Shown here: positions 1-6,687 of the stretch, piece by piece
Layout: each line of letters starts with the position of its first letter
Numbering within the stretch: position 1 is the stretch's first letter
Assembly (NCBI GenBank): GCA_018399795.1
Contig: JAGYOC010000219.1
Location: forward strand, 1-11,883
Reading direction: 5' to 3'
From: Dehalococcoidales bacterium
GTDB lineage: Bacteria; Chloroflexota; Dehalococcoidia; Dehalococcoidales; UBA5760
Length of the DNA stretch: 11,883 nt
Position numbers and translations under genes: made by a program
The notes under the pieces: model-generated
Seen by the model: only the letters and a program-made list of their open reading frames with translations
Told to the model about the DNA's origin: nothing
Databases searched by the model: none

Positions 1-515
1 ACACGCTGGTAGCGCTGGTGGAGGACAAGCCTGGAGTACTTAACCGGATGGTCAGTCTTTTCCGCAGGCGTGGATTCAATATCGAGAGCATTGCTGTCGG
101 GAGCAGTGAGATGTTGCATATGTCACGTATGACGATTGTCGTTGCTGGAGAAGCGGGTGTAGTGGAGCAAGTTAGGAAGCAACTTGATAAGGTTGTTGAG
201 CTTGTGAAGGTCACTGACATCACTAATGAAGATATGGTGGCACGTGAGTTGGCACTGATAAAAGTGAAAGCAAATGCCGATACGCGCAGCGAGATTATAG
301 AAATTGTAGATATATTCAGGGCGAAAATTCTGGATGTGGCTGCAGATTCGGTAGTGGTGGAAGTGACTGGAGACAAGGATAAGATAAATTCCCTGTACGA
401 ACTGCTACGTAACTTTGGAGTCAAGGAAATGAATCGTACGGGCTGTATAGCTACTACAAGGGGGAAGAAAATGGCCTTGAAGCAGTTAAAGGGTTCACCA
501 CTCCGGAAGAAGTAG
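1..515 (+). CDS. ilvN: Acetolactate synthase small (regulatory) subunit, 5'-partial
   Basis: Regulatory subunit of acetohydroxyacid synthase (AHAS), which condenses pyruvate with pyruvate or 2-ketobutyrate at the first common step of valine, leucine and isoleucine synthesis. The subunit binds the end-product amino acid (usually valine) and activates the catalytic subunit. The reading frame is open from base 3 (TLVALVEDKPGVLNR), so the GTG at 18 is an internal valine codon and the true start lies left of the window. Only a few residues appear to be missing. An N-terminal ACT domain covers roughly the first 75 residues (DKPGVLNR, then RRGFNIESIAVG), followed by the small-subunit C-terminal domain (about residues 80-165). 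The visible length of about 170 residues is normal. The catalytic subunit gene (ilvB) would be expected just upstream. The minus-strand ThDP enzyme at 8507-10267 does not look like its partner. Confidence 0.95.
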   Translation, partial: TLVALVEDKPGVLNRMVSLFRRRGFNIESIAVGSSEMLHMSRMTIVVAGEAGVVEQVRKQLDKVVELVKVTDITNEDMVARELALIKVKANADTRSEIIEIVDIFRAKILDVAADSVVVEVTGDKDKINSLYELLRNFGVKEMNRTGCIATTRGKKMALKQLKGSPLRKK

Positions 516-653
516 CAATTTAAGGCATTTAAATGGCAGTTCCAATTCATCGATGATGTATCCCGCATTAGCTTGACGGAAATCCATAGTGGCGTTTCTA
601 GAGTAGAAGGAAATAGCAGGGTTCTTCTTGTAACGCATGGGGAAAAGGGGATA

Positions 654-708
654 GACTATAGTGTAAAATAAATTATAGCGTTTTTATAGGCCTTGCTTAT
701 CTATAGTC
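654..708. repeat. 8-bp inverted repeat upstream of ilvC
   Basis: GACTATAG at 654-661 and its exact reverse complement CTATAGTC at 701-708 are separated by 39 bp. The right arm lies immediately upstream of the TATAAT at 712-717. The arms could be operator half-sites or a long-loop stem. Both contain the self-complementary core CTATAG, so binding by a dimeric repressor at each arm is also possible. Confidence 0.35.
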
Positions 709-711
709 ATA

Positions 712-717
712 TATAAT
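712..717 (+). promoter_or_regulatory. Candidate -10 hexamer for ilvC
   Basis: A perfect TATAAT lies 25 bp before the ilvC start. No good -35 hexamer sits 16-18 bp upstream (the expected position reads GGCCTT). TTGCTT at 693-698 is only 13 bp away. A transcript from here would have a leader of about 20 nt containing the ilvC ribosome binding site. The surroundings are AT-rich, so chance occurrence is possible. Confidence 0.3.
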
Positions 718-742
718 ATTAAATAGTGGAGGGGGAAATACC

Positions 743-1738
743 ATGGCAAAAATATACTACGATAGTGATTGCGACCTGAAATTAATTGAAGGCAAGGTAA
801 TCGGAATTATTGGTTTTGGCAGTCAGGGACATGCGCATGCCCAGAATCTACGGGATAGCGGTTGTCAGGTGATAGTGGCCGAAACCGAATCCGCTCCGGG
901 CTGGAAGGAGGCCCAGAAGGCCGGGTTCAAGGTATCGAGTGCACCGGACACGGCACGTGAGGCAGATATTGTTATGATGCTGGCTCCCGATACCATACAG
1001 CCAGCCATTTACCGGTCGATTGAAAAAGAGCTGGTCCCTGGTAATACCCTTATGTTCGCTCATGGTTTTAATATCCATTACGGTCAGATTGTTCCCCCGG
1101 AGGGCATAGATGTGACCATGATAGCACCCAAGGGACCTGGTCACCTGGTGAGACAGCTGTATACGGATAAGATAGGTATACCGGCACTGGTAGCCGTTTA
1201 CCAGGATGCTTCTGGAAAGGCAAGAGATATGGCCCTTGCCTATGCTAAGGGTCTTGGTGCGTCGAAGGCAGGGGTTCTTGAGACGACCTTTGCTGAAGAG
1301 ACGGAAACCGACCTTTTTGGTGAGCAGTCGGTATTGTGTGGTGGAGTTTCAGCACTGATTAAGGCGGGCTTTGAAACGCTTGTTGAGGCCGGGTATCAAC
1401 CGGAGATAGCATATTTCGAGGTTTTCCACGAGATGAAACTGATTGTCGACCTGATGTATCAGGGTGGTCTGGAGTATATGCACTATTCGATCAGTGATAC
1501 TGCTGAGTACGGTGATTACACACGGGGACCCAGGGTTATTGATGATGCTACCCGTGAAGAGATGGAGCAGATACTGGCTGAGATTCAGGATGGTACTTTT
1601 GCCAAGGAGTGGATACTGGAAAACCAGGCCGGACGTCCCACCTTTAACGCATTGAGGCGGATGAGCGCTGAACACCCCATAGAAGAGGTGGGAGCCGAAC
1701 TGAGAAAGATGATGCCGTGGCTAAAGCGAACCAAGTAA
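743..1738 (+). CDS. ilvC: Ketol-acid reductoisomerase, class I, with atypical cofactor loop
   Basis: Converts 2-acetolactate or 2-aceto-2-hydroxybutyrate to the dihydroxy acid by a Mg-dependent alkyl shift and a nicotinamide-dependent reduction. It has the short class I length (331 aa). The Rossmann motif [10 protein letters not shown] is at residues 24-33. Catalytic and metal residues fall at the family positions: H107 (AHGFN), D190 and E194 (TDLFGE), E226 and E230 (FEVFHE), and S251. The ATG follows a strong GGAGGGGG site (728-735). The oddity is the beta2-alphaB loop, residues 46-54 (AETESAPGW). Class I enzymes usually read like GLRxGSxSW here, with Arg and Ser contacting the 2'-phosphate of NADPH. 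This protein has none of those and carries E47, which suggests NADH preference. The function is certain; the cofactor reading is an inference from residues. Confidence 0.97.
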   Translation: MAKIYYDSDCDLKLIEGKVIGIIGFGSQGHAHAQNLRDSGCQVIVAETESAPGWKEAQKAGFKVSSAPDTAREADIVMMLAPDTIQPAIYRSIEKELVPGNTLMFAHGFNIHYGQIVPPEGIDVTMIAPKGPGHLVRQLYTDKIGIPALVAVYQDASGKARDMALAYAKGLGASKAGVLETTFAEETETDLFGEQSVLCGGVSALIKAGFETLVEAGYQPEIAYFEVFHEMKLIVDLMYQGGLEYMHYSISDTAEYGDYTRGPRVIDDATREEMEQILAEIQDGTFAKEWILENQAGRPTFNALRRMSAEHPIEEVGAELRKMMPWLKRTK

Positions 1739-1765
1739 TATATGAGTAATTAAAGGGGTTATTGG

Positions 1766-3289
1766 GTGAGCATGAATCGAGTTGTTGTCTTCGATACTAC
1801 CCTGCGGGATGGCGAGCAGGCAGCCGGCGGGGCGCTCAATGTCAACGAAAAACTGGAGATAGCCAGACAGCTGGATAAGCTCGGGGTAGACGTTATCGAG
1901 GCGGGTTTCCCGTGCAGTTCTCCGGGTGACTTCGAGGCGGTAAGATTGATTGCCCGTGAGGTCAGGAACCCGGTGATATGTGGGCTGGCCAGGGCTCATC
2001 CCGATGATATCGACGGAGCCTGGAAAGCCTTACAACAGGCGGAGAAACCCCGGATACATGTTTTTCTCTCGGCTTCGGATATACACCTTACGTACCAGTT
2101 GAAAAAAAGCCGCGATCAGGTTTTACAGACGGCACGTGATATGGTGGCCAGAGCCAGGCAGTATACCGGAGACGTTGAATTTTCCCCCATGGATGCCAGC
2201 CGGACCGACCCCGATTATATCTACCAGATAGTCGAAGCCGTTATCGATGCAGGGGCTACCACGGTAAACATCCCGGATACAGTCGGTTATGCCATGCCTG
2301 ACGAGTTTGGTAATCTGATCAAAGGTATTTGTGAGAACGTATCCAATATTGGCCGGGCGATTGTCAGCGTTCACTGCCATGACGACCTTGGTATGGCGGT
2401 GGCCAATAGCCTTGAAGCGGTCAGGAACGGGGCCAGGCAGGTGGAATGTACCGTTAATGGTATCGGAGAGAGGGCCGGTAATGCATCGCTGGAAGAGCTG
2501 GTTATGGCGATTGCAACCCGGGGGGATTTTTTCCATCTATCTACCGGTGTCGATACCAGGCAGATATACCATACAAGCCGGATGGTGAGTGAAATGACCG
2601 GTTTTCCGGTACAGCCCAATAAGGCGATTGTAGGTACCAATGCCTTCCGGCACGAATCCGGAATACACCAGGACGGTGTTATCAAGATGCCGATAACCTA
2701 TGAGATTATTGATCCCAAGACGGTCGGCGTCCCGGCATCAAGCCTTGTTATGGGTAAACTGAGCGGCAGGCGTGCTTTTCGGGAGCGTCTGGCTGAACTG
2801 GGCTACATTCTATCCGACGAGGACCTCAGTAATGCTTTCGCTGCTTTCAAGGATTTGGCCGATAAAAAGAAGGAAGTCACCGACCGGGATATTGAGTTTA
2901 TCATAGCGCAGGAATTGCGTACTGCCTCTGAAGCCTACCACCTTGATTGCGTTCAGGTATCCTGTGGAGATAAGGGGATACCTACTGCCTCCGTCAGGCT
3001 TATTGGTCCAGACGGGCAGGTGCTGGCGGATGCGGCTCTGGGGACAGGGCCTGTAGATGCTGTATATAAGGCCATAAACAGGCTGGTTGCTGTTCCCAAT
3101 TTGCTTACCGAATTCACCGTTAAATCGGTGACCGGTGGGATAGATGCCATCGGTGAGGTGCTTATTCGGATAGAGAGCGATGGCATTACCTATACGGGTC
3201 GCGGTGGCGATACCGATATTATAGTGGCCAGTGCCAAGGCCTACATGAACGCCTTGAACCGTTTGATTGCTGTCAAGAAGGCAGAATAA
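1766..3289 (+). CDS. leuA: 2-isopropylmalate synthase
   Basis: Condenses acetyl-CoA with 2-ketoisovalerate to give 2-isopropylmalate, the committed step of leucine synthesis. The 507-aa length fits bacterial LeuA. An HMGL-like TIM barrel occupies about residues 4-275: DTTLRDGEQ at 10-18 supplies the metal-binding D15, VHCHDD at 202-207 gives H203 and H205, and ERAGNA at 235-240 gives N239. A linker follows, then the C-terminal allosteric (LeuA dimer) domain at about 390-507 with [11 protein letters not shown], so leucine feedback inhibition is likely. The GTG at 1766 is preferred because AAAGGGG (1752-1758) is 7 bp upstream; the ATG at 1772 would be 13 bp away. The ilvC stop is 27 bp upstream. 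CimA downstream is a paralogue with a different acceptor; the FPCSSPGD motif at residues 48-55 here, against WPGSNPKD in CimA, separates the two. Confidence 0.96.
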   Translation: MSMNRVVVFDTTLRDGEQAAGGALNVNEKLEIARQLDKLGVDVIEAGFPCSSPGDFEAVRLIAREVRNPVICGLARAHPDDIDGAWKALQQAEKPRIHVFLSASDIHLTYQLKKSRDQVLQTARDMVARARQYTGDVEFSPMDASRTDPDYIYQIVEAVIDAGATTVNIPDTVGYAMPDEFGNLIKGICENVSNIGRAIVSVHCHDDLGMAVANSLEAVRNGARQVECTVNGIGERAGNASLEELVMAIATRGDFFHLSTGVDTRQIYHTSRMVSEMTGFPVQPNKAIVGTNAFRHESGIHQDGVIKMPITYEIIDPKTVGVPASSLVMGKLSGRRAFRERLAELGYILSDEDLSNAFAAFKDLADKKKEVTDRDIEFIIAQELRTASEAYHLDCVQVSCGDKGIPTASVRLIGPDGQVLADAALGTGPVDAVYKAINRLVAVPNLLTEFTVKSVTGGIDAIGEVLIRIESDGITYTGRGGDTDIIVASAKAYMNALNRLIAVKKAE

Positions 3290-3310
3290 TATTCCTGGCG
3301 GGTTGTTGAA

Positions 3311-3715
3311 ATGCCGGTTGAGTTAACCATGGTAATCCGCATTCTGGTAGCAACCGGAATGGGGGCAGCAATAGGTTACGAGCGGGAGAGATCTGGCAAA
3401 CCGGCTGGTCTCCGGACCCATATGCTGATTGCGGTGGGTTCTGCTCTGTTCACGGTAGTATCCATTTATGGTTTTGGCGATATTGCTGATATCAGCAGAG
3501 TGGCTGCGGGAGTGGTGGCCGGTATCGGGTTTATCGGTGCGGGAGCAATCATTCATCGCGGCGCCGGTGATATCGTGGAGGGTATAACTACTGCTGCGAC
3601 TATCTGGGCGGTAGCAGCGATCGGTCTGGCGGCCGGTGCCGGACTCTATGCTGTTGCCGGTGCTACTACGGGTGTAACCCTGGCCGTGCTACTCCTGCCA
3701 CGGCATATAAGGTGA
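3311..3715 (+). CDS. MgtC/SapB-family membrane protein, short form
   Basis: A 134-aa hydrophobic protein with the MgtC signature: GAAIGYERERSGKPAGLRTHML (residues 18-39, shown in two parts: GAAIGYERERS and GKPAGLRTHML), then GIGFIGAGAI (71-80) and GITTAATIWAVAAIGLA (91-107). About four membrane helices are visible, at roughly 7-24, 37-55, 64-83 and 93-129 (the last stretch may be two). It ends after the membrane domain and lacks the soluble C-terminal ACT-like domain of full MgtC proteins (about 230 aa). Family members are linked to magnesium starvation, acid survival and modulation of membrane ATPases, but their biochemical activity is not settled. It sits 21 bp after leuA and 46 bp before leuC, on the same strand, so it is probably co-transcribed. 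The start is weakly supported (GGCGGG at 3297-3302). Whether it has a role in amino acid synthesis is unknown. Confidence 0.85.
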   Translation: MPVELTMVIRILVATGMGAAIGYERERSGKPAGLRTHMLIAVGSALFTVVSIYGFGDIADISRVAAGVVAGIGFIGAGAIIHRGAGDIVEGITTAATIWAVAAIGLAAGAGLYAVAGATTGVTLAVLLLPRHIR

Positions 3716-3744
3716 ATAGATTTCAGGTGGCATTCTTCTATGGG

Positions 3745-3752
3745 AAAGGAGA
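3745..3752 (+). promoter_or_regulatory. Ribosome binding site fixing the TTG start of leuC
   Basis: AAAGGAGA lies 9 bp before the TTG at 3762. No ATG or GTG occurs in frame between this site and the conserved N-terminus. An ATT at 3756, two codons upstream, is in frame but closer than ideal. Confidence 0.6.
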
Positions 3753-3761
3753 AATATTGCG

Positions 3762-5018
3762 TTGACTGTAACGGGGAAGATACTTGCTGCCCATACAGAT
3801 AAAAAAGAGGTCAGTCCGGGGGAGTTTCTTAACGTAAGGGTAGACCTCATTCTGGCCAATGATATTACTGCTCCCATTGCCATCAGGGAATTCCGTAAAA
3901 TTGGTGTGGATAGGGTTTTTGACCCCGGCAAAATAGTAATGGTCCCCGACCACTTTACTCCCAACAAGGATATCGCCTCTGCCGAACAGGTGAAGATAAT
4001 GCGCGAGTTCTGTCATGAACAGGGCGTTATCTATTTTGAGGTCGGCCGGCTGGGTATCGAACATGTTCTTTTGCCGGAGCAGGGACTGGTTCTACCGGGT
4101 GATGTCGTTATCGGGGCGGATTCGCATACGTGTACCTACGGGGCGCTGGGCTCCTTTGCAACCGGTATGGGCTCAACCGATATTGCGGCTGCCATGGCGA
4201 CAGGTGATATATGGATGAAGGTTCCACCGAGTATTAAGCTGGTCTATCACGGGCATCTGGGGAAATGGGTTGGGGGCAAAGACTTGATTCTCTATACTAT
4301 CGGTGATATCGGCGTTGATGGCGCTCTCTATTCGACAATGGAGTTCACCGGGGAAGCTATTGATGCACTCCCCCTAGATGGAAGGTTTACCATGGCCAAT
4401 ATGGCAATTGAGGCCGGGGCCAAAGCCGGTATTTTTAGAGTTGATAACAAGACCCAACTTTACATAAAACATCGTGCCAAGCGCGAGTATATGGTCTATG
4501 AACCGGATAGCGATGCGGAGTATGCCCGGGTAATTGATTACGATGTTTCCAGCATCAAACCTCAGGTTGCCCTGCCTCATTCGCCGGCGAATACGGTTCC
4601 AATCGACCAGGTGGGTGATGTTGAAATAGACCAGGTTGTTATCGGTAGCTGCACCAATGGCCGTATAGAGGATTTGCAGTTGGCCGCTCAGGTATTAAAA
4701 GGAAGACAGGTGCACAGTAATGTTCGCTGCATTATTATTCCCGGTTCCCAGCAGGTGTATATGGATGCTGTTATACGGGAGCTGATAGGAATATTCATCA
4801 AGGCCGGTGCTGCGGTAAGTACACCTACCTGTGGTCCATGTCTCGGCGGGCATATGGGTATTCTGGCCAGCGGAGAGCGCTGTCTTGCTACCACCAATCG
4901 TAACTTTGTCGGTCGTATGGGTAGCCCGGAGTCCGAGGTTTATTTGTCAAATCCTGCCGTAGCAGCGGCAAGTGCTGTCGCGGGTAGAATAGCAAATCCG
5001 GAAGATATCGGCGTTTGA
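3762..5018 (+). CDS. leuC: 3-isopropylmalate dehydratase large subunit, archaeal-type (LeuC2)
   Basis: Large subunit of isopropylmalate isomerase, a [4Fe-4S] hydro-lyase that interconverts 2- and 3-isopropylmalate. In this operon it should also isomerise citramalate to 3-methylmalate. At 418 aa it belongs to the short form common in archaea, Thermotogales and clostridia, not the approximately 466-aa enterobacterial form. The cluster ligands are visible as C297 (IGSCTNG), C357 and C360 (PTCGPCLGG). Other aconitase-family signatures are PDHFTPNKD (62-70), GADSHTCTYGALG (118-130) and SNPAVAAASAVAG (396-408). The start is TTG. It pairs with leuD, 63 bp downstream. Related homoaconitases share this fold, but the leu context makes isopropylmalate and citramalate the likely substrates. 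As an exposed Fe-S enzyme it should be oxygen sensitive. Confidence 0.95.
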   Translation: MTVTGKILAAHTDKKEVSPGEFLNVRVDLILANDITAPIAIREFRKIGVDRVFDPGKIVMVPDHFTPNKDIASAEQVKIMREFCHEQGVIYFEVGRLGIEHVLLPEQGLVLPGDVVIGADSHTCTYGALGSFATGMGSTDIAAAMATGDIWMKVPPSIKLVYHGHLGKWVGGKDLILYTIGDIGVDGALYSTMEFTGEAIDALPLDGRFTMANMAIEAGAKAGIFRVDNKTQLYIKHRAKREYMVYEPDSDAEYARVIDYDVSSIKPQVALPHSPANTVPIDQVGDVEIDQVVIGSCTNGRIEDLQLAAQVLKGRQVHSNVRCIIIPGSQQVYMDAVIRELIGIFIKAGAAVSTPTCGPCLGGHMGILASGERCLATTNRNFVGRMGSPESEVYLSNPAVAAASAVAGRIANPEDIGV

Positions 5019-5081
5019 GATATCGACGATTGGGTAATATGTAATACTGCCTTACGTTGATGCAAAAGGAGTGATCTGGCT

Positions 5082-5582
5082 ATGATAAAGGGCAAGGTGC
5101 ACAAGTACGGAGCCAATGTTGATACCGATGCCATTATACCGGCGCGGTATCTCAATGTTTCCGAGCCGTCGGAACTGGCCAAGCACTGCATGGAGGATAT
5201 TGATAAGGATTTCGTCACCGAAGCACTGGCGGGGGACATAATTATGGCCACCACCAATTTTGGCTGTGGGTCATCCCGTGAGCACGCTCCACTGGCCATA
5301 AAGGCGGCTGGAATATCCTGTGTGATCGCAAAAACGTTTGCTCGCATATTTTTCCGTAATGCGATAAACATCGGCCTTCCACTTCTTGAGTGCGAGCAGG
5401 CAGTGGATGGAACCCAATCGAGGGATACACTGTGGGTTGATATTTCCAGTGGCGAGATAAAGAACATCACACGGGGGGATATATTCTACGCCGCGCCGTA
5501 CCCGGAGTTTATGGCCGGGTTGATATCGAGCGGTGGTTTGATTGATTTTACCAGAAAAAGACTGGCTGGCAGGAGGATTTAG
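5082..5582 (+). CDS. leuD: 3-isopropylmalate dehydratase small subunit
   Basis: Small (swivel-domain) subunit that completes the substrate site of isopropylmalate isomerase. It has 166 aa, the length that accompanies short LeuC. Visible signatures are [12 protein letters not shown] (13-24), then the substrate-loop region [24 protein letters not shown] (58-70), and [22 protein letters not shown] follows the family pattern in which residues after YL tune substrate choice; it is not the YLRT typical of methanogen homoaconitase. AAAGGAG (5065-5071) is well placed for the ATG. Its stop codon is 1 bp from the leuB start, so leuD and leuB are probably translationally coupled. Confidence 0.95.
   Translation: MIKGKVHKYGANVDTDAIIPARYLNVSEPSELAKHCMEDIDKDFVTEALAGDIIMATTNFGCGSSREHAPLAIKAAGISCVIAKTFARIFFRNAINIGLPLLECEQAVDGTQSRDTLWVDISSGEIKNITRGDIFYAAPYPEFMAGLISSGGLIDFTRKRLAGRRI
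5571..5576 (+). promoter_or_regulatory. Ribosome binding site deciding the leuB start
   Basis: AGGAGG inside the last codons of leuD is 7 bp before the GTG at 5584. This selects GTG 5584 over the in-frame TTG at 5542, which would add 14 residues unlike any LeuB N-terminus and overlap leuD by 41 bp. Confidence 0.8.
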
Positions 5583-5583
5583 G

Positions 5584-6687
5584 GTGCAATACAGATTGGT
5601 CGTCTTACCCGGTGATGGTATCGGCCCGGATGTTACCGCTGAAGCTGTCAAGGTTCTGCGTGCCGTGGGCGATAGATTCGGTCATGATTTTGTAATGGAC
5701 TATGGGCTGATAGGTGGTGTCTCCATTGATGAAACAGGAGAAGCACTCGGCCGCAATACATTGGAGAAGTGCGATAAGGCTCAGGCGGTTTTACTCGGGG
5801 CGGTTGGTGACCCCAAGTGGGATAATAACCCTGCTGCCAGAGTAAGGCCTGAAGATGGGTTGCTGGCTCTGAGGAAGGAGCTTGGGTTGTTTGCCAACCT
5901 GCGTCCGGTAATGGTCTTTCCGATGCTGGTCGATTCCACCAACTTGAAGCCCCAGGTGATAAGCGGGGTTGACTTTATATTTGTCCGGGAGCTAACCGGA
6001 GGGCTCTACTTTGGCCGGCCGAAAAGGCAGTGGCGAACATCCAGAGGGAGGAGGGCCACCGATTCGATGACCTACTCCGAACAGGAAATAGAGCGTATCG
6101 TACGGGTGGGCTTTGAGCTGGCGTTGAGACGGAAGAAGAGATTGATATCGGTGGATAAGGCAAATGTGCTGGAGTCTTCAAGGCTATGGCGGCAGGTTGC
6201 TATGGAAGTAGCCCGGGATTATCCCGATGTCGAACTCGAGCACATGCTGGTTGATGCCTGTTCTATGCGTATCATTCAGAATCCGACCTACTTCGATGTT
6301 GTAGTCACTGAGAACACCTTTGGAGACATTCTTACCGATGAGGCTTCAATGCTGGCAGGTTCTATGGGAATGCTGGCTTCAGCCAGCCTGGCTGGGGTAC
6401 CTGTGGAGGGGAAAAGTACCCTTGGTATGTATGAGCCCATTCATGGCAGTGCCCCCCGGCGCGCCGGTCTTGATATGGCCAACCCGATAGCCATCATACT
6501 CAGCGTCGCTATGATGCTGCGTTATTCGTTTGGTTTGGAAGGGGAAGCGCGAGAGGTGGAGGGTGCAGTAAATAGCGTGCTCGAGGAAGGCTATCGTACC
6601 TATGATATAATGGCTGAAGGCAAATCCAGGGTAGGTACGCAAAAGATGGGTGATTTGATAGCTGGGAAGGTAGTTGGAAAAGGGTGA
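5584..6687 (+). CDS. leuB: 3-isopropylmalate dehydrogenase with atypical cofactor-site residues
   Basis: Oxidative decarboxylation of 3-isopropylmalate to 2-ketoisocaproate, and by pathway logic also of 3-methylmalate to 2-ketobutyrate for isoleucine. With the GTG start the protein has 367 aa and begins VQYRLVVLPGDGIGPDV. Substrate and metal residues are present: the Arg residues in LALRKELGLFANLRP, RELTGGLYFG, the Lys in SVDKANVLESSRLW, the Asp in HMLVDAC, and both Asp of TENTFGDILTDEAS. The oddity is HGSAPRRAG (287-295). NAD-dependent LeuB normally reads HGSAPDIAG, where the Asp selects against the NADP phosphate. Here R292 and R293 replace Asp-Ile, the same two positions at which NADP-dependent isocitrate dehydrogenase has Lys-Tyr. 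VDACSM also replaces the commoner VDNAAM. The stop overlaps the cimA start as GTGA. Confidence 0.95.
   Translation: MQYRLVVLPGDGIGPDVTAEAVKVLRAVGDRFGHDFVMDYGLIGGVSIDETGEALGRNTLEKCDKAQAVLLGAVGDPKWDNNPAARVRPEDGLLALRKELGLFANLRPVMVFPMLVDSTNLKPQVISGVDFIFVRELTGGLYFGRPKRQWRTSRGRRATDSMTYSEQEIERIVRVGFELALRRKKRLISVDKANVLESSRLWRQVAMEVARDYPDVELEHMLVDACSMRIIQNPTYFDVVVTENTFGDILTDEASMLAGSMGMLASASLAGVPVEGKSTLGMYEPIHGSAPRRAGLDMANPIAIILSVAMMLRYSFGLEGEAREVEGAVNSVLEEGYRTYDIMAEGKSRVGTQKMGDLIAGKVVGKG

Larger units (their letters stand above)
516..742 (+). other. ilvN-ilvC intergenic region with candidate internal promoter
   Basis: This 227-bp gap is the longest inside the operon. It contains an 8-bp inverted repeat (GACTATAG at 654-661, CTATAGTC at 701-708), a weak AGAAGGA/TTCTTCT hairpin (605-611 with 622-628) without a following U run, and a consensus TATAAT at 712-717. 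I see no T-box motif, no leader peptide rich in branched-chain codons and no clear terminator. The simplest reading is a secondary promoter or regulatory region for ilvC and the leu genes. This is inference. Confidence 0.4.

Noticed and set aside
516..742. T-box riboswitch or leader-peptide attenuator before ilvC
   Set aside because: No AGGGTGGNACCGCG-like T-box sequence, no terminator hairpin with a U run, and the only short ORF (ATG at 533, 7 codons) has no run of Leu, Ile or Val codons.
848..1144. Minus-strand ORF of 98 codons inside ilvC, and similar antisense ORFs inside leuA, leuC, leuD and leuB
   Set aside because: They are shadows of strongly conserved plus-strand genes; none shows a recognisable domain or a convincing ribosome binding site.
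4940..5470. Minus-strand ORF of 176 codons over the leuC end and leuD
   Set aside because: It lies antisense to the aconitase-family C-terminus and LeuD, both with clear catalytic motifs, and its translation resembles no family I know.
5542..5583. Upstream TTG start for leuB
   Set aside because: It would add 14 residues not found in LeuB proteins, overlap leuD by 41 bp and ignore the AGGAGG placed for the GTG at 5584.
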